Assembly: GCA_023387755.1 (NCBI GenBank)
Contig: JAEWHO010000101.1
Coordinates: forward strand, 1-12,766
From: Actinomycetes bacterium
Lineage (GTDB): Bacteria; Actinomycetota; Actinomycetes; Actinomycetales; Actinomycetaceae
Reading direction: 5' to 3'
Length of the DNA stretch: 12,766 bases
Positions 1-5,693 of the stretch are shown here, in pieces. The translations under genes were made by a program, and so were the position numbers. The notes beneath the pieces are model-generated. The model ran no database searches, was not told where the DNA came from, and saw only the letters and a list, made by a program, of their open reading frames with translations. Each line of letters begins with the position of its first letter. Position 1 is the first letter of the stretch.

Positions 1-2
1 TT

Positions 3-521
3 ACGGCCCCCACCAATGGGGCGGCCGGGATTGTGCCGGCGGTCTTGAAGTACTACACGGTGTTCGTGCCCGGTGCTGATGAACATGGCGTGCGGCGTTT
101 CTTGCTGGCGGCTACCGCGATCGGTTCGCTGATTAAGACTAATGCGTCCATTGCGGGCGCTGAGGTGGGGTGCCAGGGCGAGGTCGGATCGGCGTCGGCA
201 ATGGCGGCGGGGGGCTTGTGTGAGGCGATGGGCGGAACCCCGCTGCAGGTGGAAAACGCGGCCGAAATCGCGATGGAACACAATCTGGGCCTGACCTGTG
301 ACCCGGTGGGTGGCCTGGTGCAGGTGCCCTGTATTGAACGTAATGCGATCGGTGCTATGAAGGCGATTAACGCCGCCCGGATGGCGCTGTGGGGTGATGG
401 CCGGCATACCGTGAGCCTGGATGTGGTGATCGAAACGATGCGGCAAACTGGGCAGGACATGCTCAGTAAATATAAAGAAACCTCTACTGGTGGCCTCGCC
501 GTCAACGTGGTTGAATGCTAA
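3..521 (+). CDS. sdaA: L-serine dehydratase, iron-sulfur type (3' part; gene begins before the window)
   Basis: This is the C-terminal 172 residues of an L-serine ammonia-lyase, which deaminates serine to pyruvate using an oxygen-sensitive [4Fe-4S] cluster in the cytoplasm. The reading frame is open to the left edge, so the first visible in-frame GTG (position 33) is internal. The fragment opens with the family signature APTNGAAGIVPAVLKYY. Two other hallmark segments follow: GCQGEVGSASAMAAGG (about residues 54-69 of the fragment) and LTCDPVGGLVQVPCIERNA (about 99-117). Their cysteines match the cluster ligands known for the family. The protein ends in VVEC. In bacterial enzymes of this family a C-terminal cysteine tail is known to reach the active site and cap the cluster, so this terminal Cys suggests an intact 3' end. 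The lipoprotein gene starts 31 bases downstream and may be co-transcribed. Identification is secure; only the 5' end is missing. Confidence 0.93.
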   Translation, partial: TAPTNGAAGIVPAVLKYYTVFVPGADEHGVRRFLLAATAIGSLIKTNASIAGAEVGCQGEVGSASAMAAGGLCEAMGGTPLQVENAAEIAMEHNLGLTCDPVGGLVQVPCIERNAIGAMKAINAARMALWGDGRHTVSLDVVIETMRQTGQDMLSKYKETSTGGLAVNVVEC

Positions 522-538
522 ATGCCTAATTCCGTACC

Positions 539-544
539 GGAAGG
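539..544 (+). promoter_or_regulatory. Ribosome binding site of the lipoprotein gene
   Basis: The sequence GGAAGG lies 8 bases before the ATG at 553. It decides the start of the lipoprotein gene, because the open frame extends further upstream into the end of sdaA without another plausible signal. Confidence 0.7.
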
Positions 545-552
545 ATAAGATA

Positions 553-1281
553 ATGAATCGTCGTCTCTTTGCCACCGTCAGTGCCGGTGTGCTCGCCCTG
601 TCCTTGACTGCCTGCGGTGGCAAGGATGATCCGGCACCCACCGGGAGTGCTAGCGCTGCACCCACGACCGCTGCCAGCACGAGTGCCGCCCCAACCACCG
701 CTTCCGCCGATGGCGAGAAGGTTACCGCCGCCATTTTGGACAGTATGGAGGTTGACGGTTCCAAACTGTATGTCCTCGAAGCGGAGGGGCTCAGTGAAAT
801 GATCGCCCAGGGAGCTGCTGCTTTCGAAAACGTGAAGATCGAGCCGGAGGAGTGCAAGAAGTACATCGTCGGTGAGATGGCGAGCTTGAATGAGCAGGAT
901 ATCGCCGATGCCGATATGGCGATCGGAATGCTTCCTAATGCGACCTCCTCGGTATTGTTGTCCAAGGGGGCTGATTTCCAGATCCGTGGCTTTGAGAACT
1001 ATGCAGAGTCCCTAAGTAAGTGCGCCACGATAAGTATGGATATGGGCAGCGAGAAGCTGGAAGTGGAAACCAAGGACGAAGATGCCCCGGCAGTGGAGGG
1101 GTGGGATGAAGCCCGCGCCTCTGCCGCCGTGATGCAGGGGCAGGAGATGGGTAAAACCCTTACCGCTCGTAAGGGGGACTACATCCTAACCGTGACCCTC
1201 CCCTGGATACCGGGCAGCCCTGCGCCCTCCCTGGATGTGGCCGTGGATATTGCCAACCAGGTGGTCAAGAAGCTCAAGTAA
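553..1281 (+). CDS. Secreted lipoprotein of unknown function
   Basis: A 242-residue protein with a classic lipoprotein signal peptide. It has an MNRR basic start, a hydrophobic core (about residues 5-18) and the lipobox LTAC followed by GG, so Cys21 would be lipidated and the protein anchored outside the membrane. Residues about 25-55 form an Ala/Ser/Thr/Pro-rich spacer typical of actinobacterial surface proteins. The remaining domain (about 56-242) is acidic and has only two cysteines, Cys101 and Cys157, which could form a disulfide. Its end (GDYILTVTLPWIP, then an amphipathic helix to VVKKLK) loosely recalls small extracytoplasmic sensor-type domains of actinobacterial lipoproteins, but I do not recognise a specific family. 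The start at 553 is chosen because it gives the complete signal peptide and has GGAAGG 8 bases upstream. It follows sdaA by 31 bases and precedes a strong terminator, so it could be the last gene of the sdaA transcript. No serine-related function is implied by the sequence itself. Confidence 0.85.
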   Translation: MNRRLFATVSAGVLALSLTACGGKDDPAPTGSASAAPTTAASTSAAPTTASADGEKVTAAILDSMEVDGSKLYVLEAEGLSEMIAQGAAAFENVKIEPEECKKYIVGEMASLNEQDIADADMAIGMLPNATSSVLLSKGADFQIRGFENYAESLSKCATISMDMGSEKLEVETKDEDAPAVEGWDEARASAAVMQGQEMGKTLTARKGDYILTVTLPWIPGSPAPSLDVAVDIANQVVKKLK

Positions 1282-1342
1282 AGGCTCAGTAGACCCAGAT
1301 AGTCGGGCTGTAACTAGTAGCTGATCGCTAGCTAGCACCCGC

Positions 1343-1373
1343 TGGCCCGCTCCCCACTCCAGGGAGCGGGCCA
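1343..1373. terminator. Hairpin terminator after the lipoprotein gene
   Basis: A perfect 12-bp stem (1343-1354 paired with 1362-1373, arms TGGCCCGCTCCC and GGGAGCGGGCCA) closes a 7-base loop. It lies about 60 bases after the lipoprotein stop codon and is followed on the + strand by a short CTTTCT tract. The T-tract is weak, so termination efficiency is uncertain. It sits between converging transcription units and could act in both directions. Confidence 0.75.
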
Positions 1374-1377
1374 CTTT

Positions 1378-1630
1378 CTACATCAGTGGAGCGAAAGCCC
1401 GCAGTACCCGCCGCACGCCCGCCCGGGCTGCGCGCATCAGTGCTCCCGTCACCTCCGAATCTACGATCAGATAGGGGAGATAATATCAACGGTTTTACGG
1501 GCCGTGCTCAGCAGATTCAGGTAGGCATCCTGGCCCACCAGTAAATGATCAAACGGCGAGTCATCGTAGGGTTGGACGATACCGCGCACGGCATCCCCGG
1601 CGGGCCAATCGCCATCCCTAAGTGCGCCGG
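1378..1630 (-). pseudogene. Decayed fragment of cardiolipin synthase (phospholipase D family)
   Basis: No intact gene is present here, but the minus strand translates to a recognisable piece of cardiolipin synthase. Reading from about 1627 downwards it gives GDGDW, then VQPYDDSPFD, VGQDAYLNLLSTARKTVDIISP. The frame then breaks at the C-run corresponding to + strand 1474-1477 and resumes one frame over as YLIVDSEVTGALMRAARAGV. The known family pattern in this region is VQPY-DSPLD, GxxxYLNxIxxAK, TPYLIxDxE, ALxxAAxxGVDVRI. Adding one base to the four-C run would restore the S-P-Y-L join exactly. About 80 residues survive of the usual 450-500. Neither HKD catalytic motif is present, and a stop (TAG) follows at 1380-1378. 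The fragment begins where the upstream tail-anchored gene ends and stops beside the lipoprotein terminator, so both ends look truncated. A sequencing error could explain the frameshift but not the missing ends. Confidence 0.72.
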
Positions 1631-2941
1631 CTACCAGATGACGTATCCCAGGATCGTTAGCAGAGCAATAAGGGCAGCGATCCAGCCGACTAGGTGCTGC
1701 CAGGCGGGGGCACCCGCAGCGTCGGGCGGCGTCGGTGTAACCGGCTCGGCCACGGGCAGGTCAGCCATCGGTGCGTCGGTTCCCAGATGCAGACTGGTGC
1801 GGGCCTGCTGGCGGGCAGCCTCAATATCGGCAGGGCTGGCCGCCTCTATTGGCGGTAGCCCGCGCAGCCGCGTCACCACCCCGTAACGGTGGGCGAGGCC
1901 TGGCTGGGTGTCGATGAGGTAGCGCAGGGTTTCGCTGTGATCGACGACGGCGCCCATGAGGTGGGCGGGCAGTTGGCCGGCAGGCAGAGTGAGCGCCTGG
2001 GCGATAAGGCGGAGGAGCTCGTGGGCGCGCTCGCCCGTGGCTGTGCCGGGAATGAAGCTGAGGTAGAGCTGTTGACCGATTGGGTGGCTGGCAATCGTCA
2101 CGAGCTTATCGATGGGAATCCCCCAGGCCTGGGCGGTTGGCCGCAGGTATTCGCGCACCCAGTAGGGCAGGGTAAAACCACCCGCGTCCAGCGGCACCAG
2201 GCAGGATGCGGCAGCCTCCTGGCCGGGCAGAATCACTGCGGTTTGCCGCGCAGAGGTGAGCAGGGCGGGGCGGTCACGGCCGGGCCTGGCTAGCGCCGCT
2301 CCTAAGAGGTCGGCCTGGGAGACCACATAGGCCTGGCGGCGTTCGGTACGGCGCGGATTGAGGGCTTGCAGGACGGCGCGCGCAGCCTCGACCAGCGCTT
2401 CGTCGGAGTTCAGGGGAGTATGAGATTGCGTGGCTGCGGCAATGGTCAGCGAGTCGGAGGGGGCGGGGACTGGGCCGGTCTTGGACTGCATGGCAGCGAC
2501 GTCGTCGGGAAGCTGGGAATCCGCCGCGGGTGGGCGGTAGTGGGCCGAACCTCCGCGGCGGTAGTCCAGATCGGCGGGCCACGGCAGCGGTACCGGTGGC
2601 TCCAGTGAGGTTGCCGCCACGTTAAGGCGCCCGAAGTTCTGGCACAGCCGCGTGAAGGCGGCCACGATGGCGGCGGCCGGAGCATGAATATGCACGCTGA
2701 GGCAATCCCAACCCAGCCGGATCGTAACCTGGGGAAAGGCGGGCTCTTGGCCGGGGACGTGGACCGGTTTGGCCAGCTCGTCCCGGATTGCGGCAGCCGC
2801 GCAGCGTACTGCGCGCTCCGGCGCGTCCAGCAGACCGTATTCGATATGCCACGCCAGGTAGCTGGTGGTGTGAGCGACGTCGTGGGGCTGCAGCCCCCAC
2901 GGGACGCCGTCGAAATCATGCCACTGAATTACGGCTGCCAT
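1631..2941 (-). CDS. Tail-anchored membrane protein of unknown function (shorter paralogue)
   Basis: A 436-residue protein without a signal peptide, ending in one hydrophobic segment (about residues 415-436, LVGWIAALIALLTILGYVIW). This predicts a cytoplasmic body with a C-terminal membrane anchor. It is clearly paralogous to the gene just upstream. Shared features in order are WGL near the N-terminus, L-W-I-YG-LD-P, LA-PV-PGQ, PYVWLR/PYWVREYL in the middle, and TRLRGLP before an Ala-rich helix. It lacks the extra domain found in the larger paralogue and instead goes through a Pro-rich linker to the anchor. The layout (Y-G-L-D-E/A-P followed by a helix, then a second half built the same way) vaguely resembles M16-type peptidase halves, but there is no HxxEH zinc motif, so this is only a structural guess. 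It starts 25 bases after its paralogue's stop and is probably co-transcribed with it. Upstream there is only a weak AGGG ribosome site, 6 bases before the ATG. Confidence 0.82.
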   Translation of the reverse strand: MAAVIQWHDFDGVPWGLQPHDVAHTTSYLAWHIEYGLLDAPERAVRCAAAAIRDELAKPVHVPGQEPAFPQVTIRLGWDCLSVHIHAPAAAIVAAFTRLCQNFGRLNVAATSLEPPVPLPWPADLDYRRGGSAHYRPPAADSQLPDDVAAMQSKTGPVPAPSDSLTIAAATQSHTPLNSDEALVEAARAVLQALNPRRTERRQAYVVSQADLLGAALARPGRDRPALLTSARQTAVILPGQEAAASCLVPLDAGGFTLPYWVREYLRPTAQAWGIPIDKLVTIASHPIGQQLYLSFIPGTATGERAHELLRLIAQALTLPAGQLPAHLMGAVVDHSETLRYLIDTQPGLAHRYGVVTRLRGLPPIEAASPADIEAARQQARTSLHLGTDAPMADLPVAEPVTPTPPDAAGAPAWQHLVGWIAALIALLTILGYVIW

Positions 2942-2966
2942 GATGTGCCCTACTGCTGCTTCGACC

Positions 2967-4499
2967 CTAATGCCCGGTCACAATCATGGTCATAATAAAG
3001 ATCAAGACTAGTACGCCTATCAGGGCTGCCATCAGGCCTATACGCCGTTGGTATCTCGCCTTCTTTAAGAACTCCTCAACCGCCGGTTCGGGCTGCGGAT
3101 CTTCAGTAACGGCAGCATGCGGCAGCCGGCGGGTGAGCTCATCAACGAGTTCCGGCCCACCTTTCATACTGGCGGCGTGGAACTGCATAATCTGACCCCG
3201 ATTATCGATCATGACCACCCGTGATCCGGGGCCTTTCACGAGTACCCCAATATCGCGCAAGGGGAGCGTCCAGTAGCGCTGTTCGGTCTTTTGCAGGAAT
3301 TTCAAGTCCAGGGTTATAGCCTCGTCACTGAGAATGACGCGGGAGGGGAAGCTGGGTTTCTTCGGGTCTGCGCCGGCCGGGAGCCAGGTTCGGTAGCTCT
3401 TACCCCCGTGTGGCTCGGCATGGTCAACCCCAATCAGGGTGAATCCGGGCAGCGGGGCGTCCAAAGGGACGCAGATATGCGCTGTGTCCGCCATCATCGC
3501 GAGGGCCGCGCGCAACTGGTGGGCGGTCGGTAGCTGCAAATCCGGTAGACCACGCAGACGGGTAGCAAAGGCGTGGCGGGAGGACTCGATCTGCTGCCCG
3601 CCGGCTGCCAGCGCCATATCGATGAGGTAGTCGGACGGGATCTTCGGGTTGAGAACCAACCGATTCAGCACATGCATCAGGGCTTGTTCGGTGAGCGCCT
3701 GCGTCGTGGTGATATGCACGATGAGATCGGTTCCCACCGGCATCGCGCCTGCGTTGATGAGTTCGGATTTCAACCCGATTTCCTCTAAGGCCAGCTCCGC
3801 GGTCCGCAACCACACGTAGGGGGCGATTAAACCTGCTCCAGTGAATGGGGTGCGGGCCGAGAGCACCATGGTGGAGGGAGCCCCGGGGAATTGGGTGAGA
3901 CCGTCCCCCTCGGGGCAGATATAGCTGTGCGGCGGGCGGAATTCGTGGCCCGCCGCCCGGGTAAAGCCCTGGCCGAGGAGCCGCTCATCGGTGGTGGTGA
4001 ACAGGGTCCGATAGACGGTTGTGGCCGGGTGGAGTTTTTCCAGGAGTGCGGCGGCTCGTGCGGGCATATCGGGGGTGGTATGGAAGAGGTCCCCCACGGT
4101 GTAATCGGTCAGCCCAGTCCGGTAAATCCAATCCTCCGCCCACGCGGCCCCGGGTGCCGGTAGGGGCGCGTCGACGGCGAGAGTGGCGACGTCGCTATAC
4201 CCTTCGGTAAACCGCTGCCATGCCGCGGCGACGACCTCGTATGGGCCGCGTAGAGTAATGCTGGTTTCGTCCGGGGAAAGGGAGCAGTCCACATCGGCGA
4301 TTCCCACGCCTTGGCCCGGTAGTTCTACCGGCGCGGCGAGGCTGGCGCGCACTAGGGCTATAGCGTGGCGGAGTGTACCGGCATTCGCGGCAGGCTCATC
4401 TAGGCTGCCGTACTGGATAGACCAGGTTAATTCACTGCCGAGTCCATTCGATTCGGATAATCCCCAACTGAAACCGCGCCTGGTTGACCACTCGTGCAT
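2967..4499 (-). CDS. Tail-anchored membrane protein of unknown function with PH-like domain (longer paralogue)
   Basis: A protein of about 510 residues with no signal peptide and one C-terminal membrane segment (IGLMAALIGVLVLIFIMTMIV) followed by only a few residues. Its first roughly 360 residues match the downstream paralogue (WGL, LTWSIQYGSLDEP, LAAPVELPGQ, APYVWLRTAELAL, FATRLRGLPDLQLP). The stretch YGSLDEPAANAGTLRHA resembles the region before the zinc site of M16 peptidases, but HxxEH is absent, so any such relationship would be to an inactive form. After the shared region comes a segment of about 100 residues (SRVILSDEAITLDL, then WTLPLRDIGVLVK, VVMIDNRGQIMQFHA, ELVDELTRRLP) with the strand-strand-helix pattern of bacterial PH-like domains. 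The open frame extends to an ATG at 4538. I prefer the ATG at 4499 because it aligns with the paralogue's N-terminus and has CATAAT 7 bases upstream, fitting a leaderless transcript. A GGAGG lies only 1 base from this ATG, too close for normal use. The start remains uncertain. Confidence 0.8.
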   Translation of the reverse strand: MHEWSTRRGFSWGLSESNGLGSELTWSIQYGSLDEPAANAGTLRHAIALVRASLAAPVELPGQGVGIADVDCSLSPDETSITLRGPYEVVAAAWQRFTEGYSDVATLAVDAPLPAPGAAWAEDWIYRTGLTDYTVGDLFHTTPDMPARAAALLEKLHPATTVYRTLFTTTDERLLGQGFTRAAGHEFRPPHSYICPEGDGLTQFPGAPSTMVLSARTPFTGAGLIAPYVWLRTAELALEEIGLKSELINAGAMPVGTDLIVHITTTQALTEQALMHVLNRLVLNPKIPSDYLIDMALAAGGQQIESSRHAFATRLRGLPDLQLPTAHQLRAALAMMADTAHICVPLDAPLPGFTLIGVDHAEPHGGKSYRTWLPAGADPKKPSFPSRVILSDEAITLDLKFLQKTEQRYWTLPLRDIGVLVKGPGSRVVMIDNRGQIMQFHAASMKGGPELVDELTRRLPHAAVTEDPQPEPAVEEFLKKARYQRRIGLMAALIGVLVLIFIMTMIVTGH

Positions 4500-4538
4500 A
4501 CCTCCGATTATGGCACCTGGCGCCAGATTCGGTGCCAT

Positions 4539-4630
4539 GGAGGGGGGGCTGCTCAGGCGACACGCCGGGACGCCCAGAATTTTTGCCTACTTCCTCTCAC
4601 CCTGTGGTGCCCTCGGGGTACCTCGGGTAC
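4539..4630. other. Intergenic stretch with no recognised gene
   Basis: This part of the divergent region between the tail-anchored gene and the nrd control region holds no open frame I believe. It has a G-run (4542-4548) and two adjacent near-copies of CCTCGGGTAC (4611-4630). No clear promoter for the minus-strand pair was seen here. Confidence 0.4.
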
Positions 4631-4767
4631 TTGTTCACAGGACTGTGGACGAGGTTTTGCACAAGGGGGTGGACAGGGGCAGTGCGCAGAATGCTGCGGG
4701 TTATTGTCAGAGGTTGCTGGCAGGGTGGTGTCTACCAGATTCTTCGTCCACAGGAAGGGGTGGATAG
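4631..4767. promoter_or_regulatory. Cluster of DnaA-box-like sites upstream of nrdHIE
   Basis: Six 9-mers resembling the DnaA box (TTRTCCACA) fall within 137 bases. They are TTGTTCACA (4631-4639, +), TCGTCCACA (4644-4652, -), TTTTGCACA (4655-4663, +), CTGTCCACC (4668-4676, -), TCGTCCACA (4744-4752, +) and CTATCCACC (4759-4767, -). Three have one mismatch and three have two. The first four are spaced about 11-13 bases apart in alternating orientation, and the first two form an inverted pair. An AT-rich stretch follows directly (about 4769-4814). In E. coli the nrdAB promoter is known to be bound by DnaA. By analogy these sites may couple nrd transcription to replication, which is inference. 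Confidence 0.5.
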
Positions 4768-4769
4768 GA

Positions 4770-4798
4770 TTGCATAATTATTCACTCATGAATAAACT
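4770..4798 (+). promoter_or_regulatory. Candidate promoter of nrdHIE
   Basis: TTGCAT (4770-4775) and TAAACT (4793-4798), separated by 17 bases, fit a housekeeping sigma promoter. The predicted start near 4805 falls inside the first NrdR box. An alternative -10 is TATAGT at 4841-4846, inside the second NrdR box, but it has no good -35 at the proper distance. The spacer of the first candidate holds an inverted repeat, TTATTC-N6-GAATAA (4778-4795). Confidence 0.45.
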
Positions 4799-4800
4799 CA

Positions 4801-4816
4801 ACACTACATATTGTGG
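4801..4816 (+). promoter_or_regulatory. NrdR box 1
   Basis: ACACTACATATTGTGG matches the 16-base NrdR box consensus (acaCwAtATaTwGtgt) at 14 positions, including the core C-w-A and T-w-G. NrdR is the ATP-cone repressor of ribonucleotide reductase genes. It overlaps the predicted transcription start of nrdHIE. Confidence 0.8.
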
Positions 4817-4832
4817 TGGTGGGCAGGATCGA

Positions 4833-4848
4833 TCACAAGGTATAGTGG
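4833..4848 (+). promoter_or_regulatory. NrdR box 2
   Basis: TCACAAGGTATAGTGG matches the NrdR consensus at about 12 of 16 positions and begins exactly 32 bases after box 1, the usual three-helical-turn separation of NrdR box pairs. It is weaker than box 1 in its centre. The pairing and spacing make it convincing. Confidence 0.72.
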
Positions 4849-4929
4849 CGGACGTTGGCAACACGGCTGCGGATGAATCGAATGACATCGATGTAAAACA
4901 GCCGGCTCACCAGGACCCAGAGCAAAGAT

Positions 4930-4935
4930 GAGGAG
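4930..4935 (+). promoter_or_regulatory. Ribosome binding site of nrdH
   Basis: GAGGAG lies 8 bases before the ATG at 4944. It selects this start over the GTG at 4935, which it overlaps. Confidence 0.75.
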
Positions 4936-4943
4936 TGTGCTTC

Positions 4944-5195
4944 ATGAGCATTACCGTGTTTAGCAAGCCGAACTGCGTGCAGTGCGATGCGACCTATCGG
5001 GCGCTGAACAAGAATGGGCTCGAGTACACCGTCGTGGACATCACCCAAGACGCCGAGGCGCTCGCGAACGTCAAGGCGCTCGGCTACGTTCAGGCCCCGG
5101 TGGTTTTTGCCGACGGCGATCACTGGTCCGGCTTCCGGCCCGATCGCATTAAGGCTTTGGCGCGGCAGGCTGTCGCCCAAACAGCTACCGCCTAG
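4944..5195 (+). CDS. nrdH: NrdH glutaredoxin-like redoxin
   Basis: This 83-residue protein is the small thioredoxin-fold electron donor of class Ib ribonucleotide reductase. It re-reduces the C-terminal cysteines of NrdE and is itself reduced by thioredoxin reductase in the cytoplasm. The redox motif CVQC is at residues 11-14, with the C-x-Q-C form typical of NrdH. The cis-proline segment QAPVVF is at 50-55, and the family signature WSGFRPDRI is at 61-69. The length is normal. The start at 4944 is chosen because it gives the standard MSITVFSKPNC N-terminus and has GAGGAG 8 bases upstream; the frame opens 9 bases earlier at a GTG. It is the first gene of the nrdHIE operon, behind two NrdR boxes. 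A perfect hairpin separates it from nrdI. Confidence 0.96.
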   Translation: MSITVFSKPNCVQCDATYRALNKNGLEYTVVDITQDAEALANVKALGYVQAPVVFADGDHWSGFRPDRIKALARQAVAQTATA

Positions 5196-5201
5196 TCGAT
5201 A

Positions 5202-5228
5202 CTGCCGCGCACCGGGGGTGCGCGGCAG
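5202..5228 (+). other. Intercistronic hairpin between nrdH and nrdI
   Basis: A perfect 12-bp GC-rich stem (5202-5213, CTGCCGCGCACC, paired with 5217-5228) closes a GGG loop six bases after the nrdH stop. No T-tract follows (CGTCGTCGTCGG), so it does not look like a full terminator. It may protect the nrdH message from 3' decay or partly attenuate, giving more NrdH than NrdI and NrdE. That role is inferred. Confidence 0.7.
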
Positions 5229-5276
5229 CGTCGTCGTCGGAACTATCCACGCCATACGGCAGAAGGGAGGGGCGTC

Positions 5277-5693
5277 GTGGCTCGGATCGTGTATTTCTCG
5301 TCGGTTTCCGGTTACACCGATCGGTTTGTCAAGCGGCTCGGCCTACCTGCCCACCGGATTCCTTTGCGGAGGAATGAAGAACCGCTGCGAGCGGATGAAG
5401 AATACGTGCTGATTGTTCCCACCTACGGGGGCGGGAATCTCAAAGGGGCCGTCCCTAAACAGGTCATTCATTTCCTCAATGATGAGCACAACCGGTCACT
5501 GTTGCGGGGTGTGATCTCCTCGGGCAATACCAACTTTGGCACCGCATTCTGCTTGGCAGGTGACATCATCTCCCAGAAATGCAAGGTGCCCTACCTGTAC
5601 CGATATGAGTTGTTGGGCACCGCAGATGACGTCGCCCGCGTGCGAGAAGGATTGGAAGAGTTTTGGCAGAAACGCTCACAGACACCGGCGTAG
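5277..5693 (+). CDS. nrdI: NrdI flavodoxin-like activator of class Ib ribonucleotide reductase
   Basis: A 138-residue flavodoxin-like protein that supplies oxidant (superoxide) from its FMN to assemble the dimanganese-tyrosyl radical cofactor of NrdF. The FMN phosphate loop FSSVSGYT is at residues 7-14. The second flavin loop PTYGGG is at 48-53, and the third loop is GNTNFG at 83-88, where many family members have GNRNFG. Length is normal for the family. It starts with GTG at 5277, with GGAGG (5266-5270) 6 bases upstream. The end overlaps or nearly touches nrdE, suggesting translational coupling. Although its partner NrdF is not encoded next door, presence of NrdI implies the genome has one. 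Confidence 0.95.
   Translation: MARIVYFSSVSGYTDRFVKRLGLPAHRIPLRRNEEPLRADEEYVLIVPTYGGGNLKGAVPKQVIHFLNDEHNRSLLRGVISSGNTNFGTAFCLAGDIISQKCKVPYLYRYELLGTADDVARVREGLEEFWQKRSQTPA

Noticed and set aside
53..505. Long minus-strand open frame opposite sdaA
   Set aside because: It lies antisense to a frame with unmistakable serine dehydratase motifs, and its translation shows no family features; it is a shadow of GC-rich coding sequence.
1327..1336. GCTAGCTAGC palindrome after the lipoprotein gene
   Set aside because: Short and self-complementary by simple repetition; no role can be supported.
1889..2919. Several open frames of 80-157 codons on both strands inside the shorter tail-anchored gene
   Set aside because: The 436-residue frame is complete, has a paralogue next door and ends in a membrane helix; the others have Arg/Pro/Gly-rich shadow composition and no motifs.
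4631..4816. A chromosomal replication origin (DnaA boxes beside an AT-rich stretch)
   Set aside because: dnaA, dnaN and rpmH, which normally flank oriC in actinobacteria, are absent, and the AT-rich part is explained as the nrd promoter; a regulatory role is more likely.
4183..4931. Overlapping plus-strand open frames across the region before nrdH
   Set aside because: They run through the start of the minus-strand gene and the DnaA/NrdR control region, lack ribosome sites and resemble no family.
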